Below, piece by piece: positions 1 through 6,875 of a stretch of DNA of 14,996 nucleotides. The notes beneath the pieces are model-generated. The model did no database searches and was not told where the DNA came from. It saw only the letters and a program-made list of their open reading frames with translations. The stretch is taken from NCBI GenBank assembly GCA_030635405.1, contig DAOVZA010000014.1, forward strand, positions 1-14,996, in the 5' to 3' direction. The position numbers and the translations under genes were made by a program. This stretch comes from Desulfocapsa sp. (lineage in GTDB: Bacteria > Desulfobacterota > Desulfobulbia > Desulfobulbales > Desulfocapsaceae). The number at the start of each line of letters is the position of its first letter. Within the stretch, counting starts at the first letter, position 1.

Positions 1-375
1 AAAGGTGTCAAAAAAAGAAAGGTTGTAGTTGGCAAGAAAGGCAATCAAAAAGTTGTTGCCATACCAATTCCAACAATCACAGGACTTGCTATTTATCTTG
101 GGTTTTGCTCAAGGCAAAGCTTTTACGACTACGAAGCCTTGCCTAAATTCTCTTACATAATAAAAAGGGCAAGGCTTTTCATTGAATGCGAGTATGAAGA
201 ACAGTTGCAAATTGGGAATGTTGCAGGAGCTATTTTTGCACTTAAAAATATGGGATGGGCTGACCAAAATAATATAACAATTAAAGACGAGTCAGAGATT
301 CAAACCCCTAATGAAGTACTTAGGCGGCTTGTATTTATGCTAAGAAATAAAGAAGAGAGCAATCAGGGCGGCTGA
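1..375 (+). CDS. Terminase small subunit, partial (5' end outside window)
   Basis: The frame is open from base 1 to a TGA at 373-375, giving 124 residues without a start codon. A TTG at 139 could be mistaken for a start, but clearly homologous-looking sequence lies before it. The basic stretch at residues 1-17 leads into ITGLAIYLGF (26-35), a short helix-turn-helix-like segment, then FSYIIKRAR and GNVAGAIFALKNMGW. The order 'TGLxxYLG ... F...IKRA...IE...E..L..GN..GaIF.LKNxGW' is characteristic of phage small terminase / DNA-packaging gp3-type proteins, which bind the packaging site on viral DNA and recruit the large subunit. The large terminase 980 bases downstream supports this. The C-terminal 30 residues (after IKDESEIQTP) are probably a flexible tail. 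Family assignment is by pattern recognition. Confidence 0.82.
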   Translation, partial: KGVKKRKVVVGKKGNQKVVAIPIPTITGLAIYLGFCSRQSFYDYEALPKFSYIIKRARLFIECEYEEQLQIGNVAGAIFALKNMGWADQNNITIKDESEIQTPNEVLRRLVFMLRNKEESNQGG

Positions 376-417
376 TGCTTGGCTTCTTGTATATATCTTT
401 TTAAAGGATAGAGAAAA

Positions 418-1053
418 ATGACTAAAGAAATTTTAACTTCATTACACGGTAAAGAAATTGGGCTTGACGAAGATCGAGACTTAATTGTTGGTGGTAAGCA
501 AATTACAGATAAAACTGCTGCAATTGGTGCTAAGAATGGTTCGACAGTTACAGCTACTGTAGAGATTGACGGCCCGGTAAGAAAAGTTAAGCTTACTTGT
601 GCCACAACACCTATCACAATCACAGATGAAGCAGGACAGGGGCAGTTTGGTGGAGTTAAGCTTTATGACTTTCCAGCAGGATTACTTTTGTTTTTAGGCG
701 GGGTTGTTAACGGTTCTTTGACTATTGATGATACTGAGATGACCGATACTTTTGATGGTGATGTAGGATTAGGCACTGCTGTTGCTGCTGACGCTCAAGG
801 ACAAGATGGGACTACAGTTGATCTCCTTCAGACAACTGCAATGACACAGGCCGTAGCTCAGGTTGCAAACTGCGATGCAATTAGTATTGCAACTGCACTT
901 ATTGAGAGTGGTGCTAGGTGGCACGATGGAACAACCACTGCCAAAGACCTTTTTATTAATTTTGAAATCGATGATGCTGCTGCTCATATTACAGGTACCG
1001 GTTCTTTTACAGGTACTGTGGAATTTATGTATTGCATTTTAGGTGATAATTAA
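418..1053 (+). CDS. Putative virion structural (capsid decoration-like) protein
   Basis: This 211-residue protein starts at an ATG preceded by AAAGGA nine bases upstream. It is Gly/Thr/Ala/Asp-rich, has no signal peptide or membrane segment, and looks all-beta. Recognisable pieces are GGVKLYDFPAGLLLFLGG in the first half, FDGDVGLGTAVAADA in the middle, and a C-terminal block with DLFINFEIDDA followed by a Thr/Gly strand pattern ending in GD. I recall this LYDFPxG ... GDVGLGTa ... vtGtv....LGD layout from phage structural proteins of unsettled function; a head decoration role is inference. It sits between the two terminase genes, which is not usual for a head gene, and is followed directly by a strong terminator, suggesting its own transcript dosage. 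Confidence 0.6.
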   Translation: MTKEILTSLHGKEIGLDEDRDLIVGGKQITDKTAAIGAKNGSTVTATVEIDGPVRKVKLTCATTPITITDEAGQGQFGGVKLYDFPAGLLLFLGGVVNGSLTIDDTEMTDTFDGDVGLGTAVAADAQGQDGTTVDLLQTTAMTQAVAQVANCDAISIATALIESGARWHDGTTTAKDLFINFEIDDAAAHITGTGSFTGTVEFMYCILGDN

Positions 1054-1056
1054 CGG

Positions 1057-1138
1057 AAATTGAGGTTTCCCGCAGTAGGCACTCTAAAACATAGTGTCCC
1101 TGCGGGGAGTTTTTCTAACCAAATTGAGGTTTTACGCA
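1057..1138 (+). repeat. Pair of short direct repeats flanking the terminator
   Basis: AAATTGAGGTTT occurs exactly at 1057-1068 and 1121-1132. In both copies it is followed two bases later by CGCA (1071-1074 and 1135-1138), so 16 of 18 positions match. The 64-base unit between the starts contains the terminator hairpin. This may mark a small duplication or an inserted unit; no function is shown. Confidence 0.6.
1069..1115 (+). terminator. Rho-independent terminator after the 211-residue structural gene
   Basis: CCCGCAG (1069-1075) pairs with CTGCGGG (1100-1106). After a two-base internal mismatch GGCACT (1078-1083) pairs with AGTGTC (1093-1098, one G-U). The loop is AT-rich and the stem is followed closely by five T residues at 1110-1114. 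It lies 16 bases after the stop codon at 1051-1053. Stem strength and T tract make this the best terminator in the window. Confidence 0.85.
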
Positions 1139-1150
1139 AAAAGGGGTAAT

Positions 1151-1273
1151 ATGAAAACAGTTAAAAAGACCAAGGAAAAACCTGCAAAGGATTTAAAACA
1201 TAAAAGGGAAAAGGTTGTAGTAGAAAAAAAGTTTGTTGATCCAAATACTAATAAGGAGACACAGGCAAGATGA
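1151..1273 (+). CDS. Small Lys-rich hypothetical protein (40 aa)
   Basis: An ATG at 1151 with AAGGGG just upstream (only about four bases of spacing) opens a 40-residue frame ending in TGA at 1271-1273. The product is highly charged, with many Lys and Glu (MKTVKKTKEKPAKDLKHKRE at the N terminus), and has no hydrophobic segment. The stop overlaps the start of the next small gene as ATGA, the usual sign of translational coupling. It fills what would otherwise be a gap before the large terminase. I do not recognise a family; low complexity makes it only a plausible gene. Confidence 0.45.
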   Translation: MKTVKKTKEKPAKDLKHKREKVVVEKKFVDPNTNKETQAR

Positions 1274-1371
1274 TAGATATAGCTTTTATAATACTCATAG
1301 CAGTGGTTTGTATCGTTGCACACTTTTCATTTAAACGCGACATGAGAGAATGGGATAATGATTCTCGATGA
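1270..1371 (+). CDS. Small single-helix membrane protein (33 aa)
   Basis: The ATG at 1270 overlaps the preceding stop (ATGA) and is preceded by AAGGAG at 1253-1258, a strong SD at 11-base spacing that also argues the gene is real. The product begins MIDIAFIILIAVVCIVAHF, a single hydrophobic segment of about 17 residues, followed by a charged tail (FKRDMREWDNDSR). The 3' end overlaps the first 14 bases of the large terminase gene. A short N-out/C-in membrane peptide in a phage could be a holin-like or membrane-anchoring protein, but nothing specific supports lysis and no endolysin is nearby. Function unknown. Confidence 0.55.
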   Translation: MIDIAFIILIAVVCIVAHFSFKRDMREWDNDSR

Positions 1372-2986
1372 GCTTCTAAACAGATTCAACAACCTTTCAA
1401 CCAAAGAACAGGCTGACTTAACAGAGACTGTTACTGAGGAAACTAAGGGTATGATCTGGATTCCAAGTATTGGCCCCCAGACTGATGCTTACTTTTGCCA
1501 GGCTGATATTTTACTTTTCGGAGGACAGGGTGGCGGAGGCAAGACTGATCTTGGTCTTGGATTGGCTATTATGATGCATCAACGATCCTTGGTTATGCGT
1601 AGAAAATATACAGACCTATCCTTTATCACAGACAGGTCGATCGAAATTATGGGAACCAGAAAAGGCTTCAACGGATCAGCGCCACCAAAATTTAATATAA
1701 GTAAGGGTAAAATTATTGAATATGGTGCAGCACAATCAGTTGGGGACGAATTATCATGGATGGGCAGGCCCCATGATTTGCTTTATATTGATGAAGCTGC
1801 ACATTTTGCCGAAACTCAGGTAAGAGCATTAATGGGATGGGTTCGGTCAACCGACAGGAGTCAAAGAGTCAGGGTGGTGTTGGGCAGCAATCCTCCACTG
1901 TCTGACGAGGGGATTTGGATGTTTAAAATGTTTGCACCCTGGCTTGACCCTGCTTTTCCCAACCCTGCAAAAAGTGGTGAGCTTCGATGGTGTGTTGTTG
2001 ATGATGACGATAAAGATATTTGGGTCGATGGCCCCGGGCAATACACAACAGATGGAAAGTTTATTAGTGACGGCGGGTCTGGTTGGATTGAGGGTATCCC
2101 GTTGTCGATGTCAAGAACCTTCATCCCTGCAAAGCTTTCAGACAATCCTTTCCAAAACACACCAGAATATCGAGCGCAACAAGATGGACTTCCAAAACAT
2201 TTAAGGGATGCAATTAGGGACGGAAATTTTCTTTCAGTTCGGAAAGACCATGATTCACAATTAATCCCGACCGACTGGATACAAGCAGCAATGGATAATT
2301 GGAAACCTGAACCACCACAAAACGTACCAATGTGTGCTATAGCTGCCGACCTTACAGGAATGGGAAGTGATACAGGCGGCGGCAAGCAAGACAAGTTTGT
2401 GATAGCTTCCAGACATGATGGATATTACAATGAACTTGTTATTACAGAGGCTCAAGATGCCAAAATGGGCAAAGATAAGGCTGGTAAAATCCAAAAACAC
2501 CGGAGAGATGGAGCAACTATTATCCTTGATATGGGTGGCGGGTATGGCGATTCTACCTATGAACATCTTGATAATAATGGGATTTCTGCTATAAAATATA
2601 AAGGTGCTGCGAAGAGTGCAGCCAGAACAAAAGCAAGCAAAATACCCTTCTATAATAAGAGAGCAGAAACATACTATCGGTTTATGGAAGATTTAGACCC
2701 TGGACAACCTGGAGGAAGTAAAATCATCCTACCGAACGACCCATTTTTAATGGCAGATCTATGCTCTATTCGTTTTGACAAGAATAATAGCGATCTTAAT
2801 ATGATTAAACTGGAAACCAAAAAAGAACTTTGTTCAAGGCTTGGACGCTCAACTGACTATGGCGACCCTGTTGTTATGGGTTGGACTGGTGGCGGTAAGA
2901 TTGCATCACACTATCAGCAATGGAATAAGGCATATACCGCACCAAAAGTGATAAAAAGTCAACGGGCAAAGAATCGGAGAAGATAG
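1358..2986 (+). CDS. Terminase large subunit (packaging ATPase/nuclease)
   Basis: This 542-residue protein is the DNA-packaging motor. The ATPase half has a Gly-rich Walker A, GGQGGGGKT (residues 55-63, K62/T63), Walker B LLYIDEAAHF (141-150, D145 and catalytic E146) and a coupling motif VVLGSNPP (173-180). The nuclease half has the expected acidic positions: D331 in AIAADLTGMGSD, D391 in IILDMGGGYGD, and D500/D503 in STDYGDPVVMG, fitting the RNase H-like terminase nuclease. Length is normal for the family. Its start overlaps the 33-residue membrane protein frame by 14 bases and has only a weak SD (GAGAG region), so translation is probably coupled. It acts with the small subunit to cut concatemeric DNA and pump it through the portal. 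Confidence 0.95.
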   Translation: MILDELLNRFNNLSTKEQADLTETVTEETKGMIWIPSIGPQTDAYFCQADILLFGGQGGGGKTDLGLGLAIMMHQRSLVMRRKYTDLSFITDRSIEIMGTRKGFNGSAPPKFNISKGKIIEYGAAQSVGDELSWMGRPHDLLYIDEAAHFAETQVRALMGWVRSTDRSQRVRVVLGSNPPLSDEGIWMFKMFAPWLDPAFPNPAKSGELRWCVVDDDDKDIWVDGPGQYTTDGKFISDGGSGWIEGIPLSMSRTFIPAKLSDNPFQNTPEYRAQQDGLPKHLRDAIRDGNFLSVRKDHDSQLIPTDWIQAAMDNWKPEPPQNVPMCAIAADLTGMGSDTGGGKQDKFVIASRHDGYYNELVITEAQDAKMGKDKAGKIQKHRRDGATIILDMGGGYGDSTYEHLDNNGISAIKYKGAAKSAARTKASKIPFYNKRAETYYRFMEDLDPGQPGGSKIILPNDPFLMADLCSIRFDKNNSDLNMIKLETKKELCSRLGRSTDYGDPVVMGWTGGGKIASHYQQWNKAYTAPKVIKSQRAKNRRR

Positions 2987-2988
2987 AA

Positions 2989-3312
2989 ATGAGCGGATTG
3001 AAAGTAAGTAGCGTATCAAATTTTGTAGATCCTATGGGTTGGCATGTTGGAAAAGTGATGGAAGAAAAAGGATACAGCGATGAAAAAATTAAAAAGAAAA
3101 ACTGGGCAAGAAAATATGTTGCTGACCCAGGGAATATATATGGGGAAGATCCCAAAAGCACAAGGCAGCCTCCGCCAACGGTTATGCCACCAACGTCTGC
3201 TTCTATAAAAACAGAAAAAGAGAAAGAAGACAAAGTAAAGAGATACAAAACTCAAAGAACTAATAAACGACGGCCTATAATGACATTAAGCAGTGATGAT
3301 ACATTAGGTTAA
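2989..3312 (+). CDS. Small basic pre-portal protein A (107 aa)
   Basis: The gene starts two bases after the terminase stop, with GGAGA at 2976-2980 as SD. The product has a globular-looking N-terminal half (VDPMGWHVGKVMEEKGYSDE), a Pro-rich stretch PPPTVMPPTS near residue 61, a Lys/Glu-rich segment, then a basic C-terminal end RRPIMTLSSDDTLG. The PPTVMP segment and the C-terminal pattern recur in the next gene. Short proteins with a Pro-rich centre and a terminal 'R-S/P-x-x-T-x-L-[ST]...LG' signature are often found beside the portal in podovirus-like phages. Function is not established; it may be a minor head or connector-associated protein. Confidence 0.65.
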   Translation: MSGLKVSSVSNFVDPMGWHVGKVMEEKGYSDEKIKKKNWARKYVADPGNIYGEDPKSTRQPPPTVMPPTSASIKTEKEKEDKVKRYKTQRTNKRRPIMTLSSDDTLG

Positions 3313-3324
3313 AAGGGAGTAACA

Positions 3325-3519
3325 ATGGCTGGATTATTTAGTGGTAAGCAACAAGAAGTTCCCGCACCAGTAGCAACGCCGGTAGTAGAACCTCCAACAG
3401 TAATGCCCCTTCCAGATGACGAGGCTGCCAAAAAAGCAAAAAAAAGATCGTTGGTTGCTCAACAGAAACGTAGTGGCAGGTCATCAACTATTTTAAGCTC
3501 TGAAGAGAAGCTAGGTTAA
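3325..3519 (+). CDS. Small pre-portal protein B with GRSSTIL...LG C terminus (64 aa)
   Basis: This 64-residue protein has GGGAG at 3315-3319 as SD, six bases from its ATG. It reads as a short N terminus (MAGLFSGKQQ), a Pro/Val-rich linker containing PPTVMPLPDDEAA, a Lys/Arg segment and the C-terminal end GRSSTILSSEEKLG. This layout (Pro-Val-Met-Pro, a basic helix, GR.STIL...LG) matches a widespread family of small phage proteins encoded just upstream of the portal, function unknown. Its C-terminal end resembles that of the preceding gene, suggesting the two are paralogues or share a docking tail. Confidence 0.75.
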   Translation: MAGLFSGKQQEVPAPVATPVVEPPTVMPLPDDEAAKKAKKRSLVAQQKRSGRSSTILSSEEKLG

Positions 3520-3521
3520 AA

Positions 3522-5144
3522 ATGGAAAAAACAGAACTGTTAAAAAAACAGGGCGATGCTCTTTTCTCAAACAGGGGTAATTTAATGTCTTTATGGCAAG
3601 AGATTGCTAATAATTTTTATCCTGAGAGGGCGGATTTCACAGAAACTCGTGGACTTGGAGAAGAGTTTGCAAAAGACCTTGATACCAGTTATCCTTTATT
3701 AGCAAGAAGAGATTTGGGCAATCAAATCGGTGGGATGTTACGCCCTACTAATAAAGAGTGGTTTTCAATCATAAAAAGGTATGATGATAATATTGATACC
3801 TCTGGTCAACAATGGCTTGAATGGGCTTCTAAGATACAAAAGAGAGCTATGTATGACCCTGTTGCTATGTTTACAAGGGCAACAAAAGAAGCTGATCACG
3901 ATTGGGCTGCATTCGGGCAAACAGTTCTAAGTATGAGAATGAACTATAATGAGAATGCACTGTTATACAGGTGTTGGCATTTACGAGATGTCGCATGGCA
4001 AGAGGATTCAATTGGAAGAGTGGGTACAGTTTTCAGGAAATGGAAACCAGATGCACTTACGCTAAGCCAGATATTTAAAGATAAAGTACACAGGAAAGTC
4101 ACAGAATACTTAAAAAAAGATCCTTATAAAGAAGTTAATGTTTATCATTGTGAAGTGCCAACAGAAACCTATTGCGGTAAGGAATGGGGTGATAAGCCAT
4201 TGGTAAGCGTTTATTATGATATTGATAATAATCACATAATGGAAGAGGTCGGTATATACGAAGGTGAGTATGTAATTCCAAGATGGCAAACAGTTTCCGG
4301 GAGTCAGTATGCTTTTTCACCTGCGGCTACCGCTGCGTTACCAGACGCACGATTGATTCAAGCAGTGGCAAGTGTTCTTTTAGATGCCAGCGAAAAGATT
4401 CTTAATCCTCCAATGGTTGCAGTCCAAGAAGCGATTAGATCAGATATTAGTATTTACGCCGGTGGAATAACATGGGTTGATGCTGATTATGATGAACGCC
4501 TTGGAGAGGTTCTGCGGGAAATGAAGCAAAGTGGTAATTTGCCTGTTGGGTTTGAAATGCAAGCAGATACTCGCTCTATGATCAGCGAGGCTTTTTTTCT
4601 TAACAAATTAGCTTTACCGCCTCCTGTGCCAGGCATGACTGCCTATGAAGCATCTGAACGTGTTGCTGAATACATTAGACAAGCTTTGCCTTTATTTGAA
4701 CCGATGGAAGCTGAATATAACGGGGCATTATGTGAAAAGACATTTAATATCCTTATGAAGAATGGTGCATTTGGCAATCCACAATCTATGCCCGAATCAT
4801 TATACGGTGGGGATATTTCTTTTCAGTTTGAATCCCCAATGCGTGAGGCTGTTGAAAGAGTGAAGGGGCAAAGGTTTGCAGAGACTAAAGATATTATAGC
4901 TTCTGCAATGGAACTTGATCCATCGGCAGGATATGTTGTCGATGCAGCGGAAGCCGTCCGGGATGCTCTTGAAGGTATGGGCTCTCCTGCAAAATGGCGT
5001 AGACCTAAAGACGAGGTCGAAGCAATGAAAGCTCAAGACGCTCAAGCTGCTGAGACTCAACAGATGTTGGGAATGGCACAACAGGGTGCTGAAGTAGCTA
5101 AAACTGCATCCGATATTCAAATACCAGAGGAGATTATAGAGTAA
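3522..5144 (+). CDS. Portal / head-to-tail connector protein (T7 gp8-like)
   Basis: This 540-residue protein forms the dodecameric ring at the capsid vertex through which DNA enters and leaves. The N terminus has LWQEIANNFYPER (24-36) followed by LGNQIGGMLRPTNKEWF (65-81), the typical opening of head-to-tail connecting proteins of podoviruses. The middle is Trp/Tyr-rich mixed alpha/beta. The C-terminal part has ALPPPVPGMTAYEASERV, a helix region, and FQFESPMREAVERVKGQ before an Ala/Gln/Glu-rich tail. Length is very close to T7 gp8 (about 536). The start is two bases after the previous stop, with a weak SD (AGG in CTAGGTTAAA), so translation is probably coupled. Its place between terminase and scaffold fits. 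Confidence 0.92.
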   Translation: MEKTELLKKQGDALFSNRGNLMSLWQEIANNFYPERADFTETRGLGEEFAKDLDTSYPLLARRDLGNQIGGMLRPTNKEWFSIIKRYDDNIDTSGQQWLEWASKIQKRAMYDPVAMFTRATKEADHDWAAFGQTVLSMRMNYNENALLYRCWHLRDVAWQEDSIGRVGTVFRKWKPDALTLSQIFKDKVHRKVTEYLKKDPYKEVNVYHCEVPTETYCGKEWGDKPLVSVYYDIDNNHIMEEVGIYEGEYVIPRWQTVSGSQYAFSPAATAALPDARLIQAVASVLLDASEKILNPPMVAVQEAIRSDISIYAGGITWVDADYDERLGEVLREMKQSGNLPVGFEMQADTRSMISEAFFLNKLALPPPVPGMTAYEASERVAEYIRQALPLFEPMEAEYNGALCEKTFNILMKNGAFGNPQSMPESLYGGDISFQFESPMREAVERVKGQRFAETKDIIASAMELDPSAGYVVDAAEAVRDALEGMGSPAKWRRPKDEVEAMKAQDAQAAETQQMLGMAQQGAEVAKTASDIQIPEEIIE

Positions 5145-5450
5145 ATGCCTAAAGATAAAAATATGCCATACAATGATTGGGAAAAAATAATGGACAAAGC
5201 TACAACAAGTTCGGTGTCTATGGCGTTTAAATCTATGGAGAAAGGAGCTGCATCACCAGAGCAGCAAAAGATTGTAATAGATTTTTTAATAAGGATAGGC
5301 TGTAGGACGTATGATACAGATTGGTTTCCAGATGAAAGAATATCCTGCTTTGCAGCAGGTCGTAGATATGTTGGACAGCAGATTGTCCGATTTATCAATT
5401 TAAAGGTAGGTAAACTTAAACAGGAAGATCGAGTAAATGGAAAAACCTAA
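5145..5450 (+). CDS. Bbp19-like small phage protein (101 aa)
   Basis: The ATG follows the portal stop with no gap; AGAGGAG at 5125-5131 is a likely SD. The 101-residue product has a central helix FLIRIGCRTYDTDWFPDE and then CFAAGRRYVGQQIVRFIN. The pattern 'G.C..y...F.pD.....F.aGrR.v...I...i' resembles small proteins found between portal and scaffold in BPP-1-like podoviruses (Bbp19-like). Their function is unknown to me; location suggests a role in head assembly or a minor virion component. The last 14 bases overlap the next gene. Confidence 0.6.
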   Translation: MPKDKNMPYNDWEKIMDKATTSSVSMAFKSMEKGAASPEQQKIVIDFLIRIGCRTYDTDWFPDERISCFAAGRRYVGQQIVRFINLKVGKLKQEDRVNGKT

Positions 5451-5679
5451 AAAATGTTGTGGTTTCGGTGAATTTAAATGCCAAGTAACAATGCCAATTA
5501 ACGGACAGGTGCAGTGTATAGATTATTGTATTTCTCAGATTGTAGCTGCTCTTAATGCCGGTGGTATTGAAACAATTGCGAGTTGTTGTGGCCATGGGAA
5601 AATAGATGGTGATATAATATTGGTAGATGGACGAGAACGCGTTATACGTAAATTTAAAGAGGAAAACCATGTCAATTAA
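5437..5679 (+). CDS. Small cysteine-rich CCGHG protein (80 aa)
   Basis: The ATG overlaps the end of the preceding gene by 14 bases; AGGA at 5422-5425 is a plausible SD. The product has an N-terminal Cys cluster (KKCCGFGEFKC), then CIDYCISQIVAALNAGGIET, the motif ASCCGHG at about residues 48-54, and DIILVDGRERVI at the C-terminal end. The arrangement 'iD.CI..iV.aLN..GI.TiaSCCGHG....I.L.DGR' is one I recognise from small phage proteins of unknown function. The Cys/His residues probably bind a metal, most likely zinc. It is not an obvious virion component, so its place inside the head operon is notable. Expression is presumably coupled to both neighbours. Confidence 0.7.
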   Translation: MEKPKKCCGFGEFKCQVTMPINGQVQCIDYCISQIVAALNAGGIETIASCCGHGKIDGDIILVDGRERVIRKFKEENHVN

Positions 5680-5821
5680 AGATATAAATGATCATATGGC
5701 TTTTTATTGTGATTGTGGGTGTGTTCGGTTTAATCTTATACGATCCGGTAAAATCGAATGTGATGAATGTAGAAAAATTCAAGAAGGTGAACATAATTTA
5801 AACAGAAACAAGGAGAAATAA
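5669..5821 (+). CDS. Zinc-ribbon-like small protein (50 aa)
   Basis: An earlier in-frame ATG exists at 5627, but the ATG at 5669 has AAAGAGG at 5656-5662 with six-base spacing and overlaps the previous stop by only 11 bases, so I prefer it. The 50-residue product contains YCDCGC, then after 15 residues CDEC in GKIECDECRK. Five cysteines in C-x-C-x-C ... C-x-x-C spacing, with a beta-hairpin-like segment between, suggest a single zinc ribbon. The tail is polar. Such proteins often bind nucleic acid or a partner protein; no specific role can be assigned. It directly precedes the scaffold gene. Confidence 0.6.
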   Translation: MSIKDINDHMAFYCDCGCVRFNLIRSGKIECDECRKIQEGEHNLNRNKEK

Positions 5822-5822
5822 A

Positions 5823-6875
5823 ATGGCTGATACCCCCGATTTGGGCGCAGCGGAGGAAATATTTAAAACCGCAGAGACAGACTTTACAGAGGCAGAAACT
5901 AATTTTAATACTGCCCAGGAAGCTTATAAAGCAGATGAGTCGAACGAAGAACTCAAAACTGCATTTACCGAGCAGGAAGTATTATTAACAACTGCCACAG
6001 AAACAAGGGACACCGCCAAAACCGCATTTGATGAGTTAAAAGAAAGCTCCAATAAAGGTTATTGGCCTGAAGACTGGAAAGAAAGATACGTTGATAAATT
6101 GAAAGATAAGGCTGGCAAATTACTTGACGATGCTGGCAAAGAAAAAATGATGAAGCGAATGGCAAGATATGCTTCACCAAGAGCAGCTATGGATGCAATG
6201 GTTAATGCTCAGAATAAAATATCATCTGGTGGGTTGGTTAAAATTCCTGGCAAAGATGCTACAAAGGAAGAACTTGCCCAATACCGCAAAGACATAGGTG
6301 TCCCAGAAGAAGCTAAAGGGTATGACCTGGCATTGGGTGATGGCATGGTTATTGGCGATGAAGACAAGGCACTGGTTGATGAATTCCTTGGAGTGGCTCA
6401 CGCCGGCAATTATACTCAACAGCAAGTTACAGATGGTTTAAATTGGTATTATCAGAATCAAGAGAATCTTCTTGCTGAAAGGTACGAAGCAGATGCTACA
6501 TTTCATTCCGAAGCAGAGGAAGAATTGCGAGCAGAATGGGGAGTTGAATACAAACCTAATCAAAACATTATGGCAAATTATCTTGGAACCGACTTTGGGG
6601 AAGGCGTTGCTGAACTTATTACAACAGCAAGGCTTTCAGATGGAACGTTACTTGCTGATCACCCTGATATATTAAGGGGGTTTGTGGCTAAAGCTCGCGC
6701 TGCTAATCCTATGGGTGCATTAGTGCCTGGATCTGGAACTAAACAAGCAGCAGCAGCAGAAGCTCAGATAGAGACACTTGAGAAAAAGATGGAAACCGAT
6801 GGCGCTTTAAAAGGAAAAGATCAGGAGAACTACTTGAAACTTATTTCAGCAAGAGATAAGATTCCGGAAAAATAA
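5823..6875 (+). CDS. Capsid scaffolding protein
   Basis: The 350-residue product is acidic and largely helical, and its gene lies between portal and major capsid genes, the standard place for a scaffold. Residues 9-75 are rich in Glu, Lys, Thr and Ala and look like a coiled coil. A conserved-looking centre follows: WPEDWKERYV (81-90), ARYASPRAAMDAMVNAQNKI (114-133), and LAQYRKDIGVPEEAKGYDL (151-169). This WP(E/D)DWR ... KRYxSPEAAxxAxxxAQxxIxSG ... YRKxxGIP series is common to scaffold proteins of many tailed phages. The C-terminal end is charged (EKKMETDGALKGKDQ), suitable for capsid binding. SD is AAGGAG at 5810-5815. The protein would guide capsid shell assembly and then be lost or cleaved. 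Confidence 0.85.
   Translation: MADTPDLGAAEEIFKTAETDFTEAETNFNTAQEAYKADESNEELKTAFTEQEVLLTTATETRDTAKTAFDELKESSNKGYWPEDWKERYVDKLKDKAGKLLDDAGKEKMMKRMARYASPRAAMDAMVNAQNKISSGGLVKIPGKDATKEELAQYRKDIGVPEEAKGYDLALGDGMVIGDEDKALVDEFLGVAHAGNYTQQQVTDGLNWYYQNQENLLAERYEADATFHSEAEEELRAEWGVEYKPNQNIMANYLGTDFGEGVAELITTARLSDGTLLADHPDILRGFVAKARAANPMGALVPGSGTKQAAAAEAQIETLEKKMETDGALKGKDQENYLKLISARDKIPEK

Noticed and set aside
139..375. TTG at 139 as start of a short gene
   Set aside because: The frame is open to the left edge and the upstream residues fit the small terminase pattern, so the gene is simply cut by the window.
1932..2204. 90-codon + strand frame inside the large terminase
   Set aside because: Out-of-frame shadow with no SD, lying across the ATPase-nuclease linker region.
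1861..2394. 177-codon open frame on the - strand
   Set aside because: It lies wholly inside the large terminase gene, whose motifs are unmistakable; no SD or protein-like motif supports it.
2874..3248. 124-codon open frame on the - strand, Phe/Ser-rich
   Set aside because: Antisense of the terminase end and the small basic gene; its hydrophobic look comes from the Lys-rich sense strand (antisense Phe/Leu).
5627..5821. ATG at 5627 as start of the zinc-ribbon protein
   Set aside because: It would add 14 residues lying wholly inside the CCGHG gene, with no SD before it, while the ATG at 5669 has a well-spaced SD.
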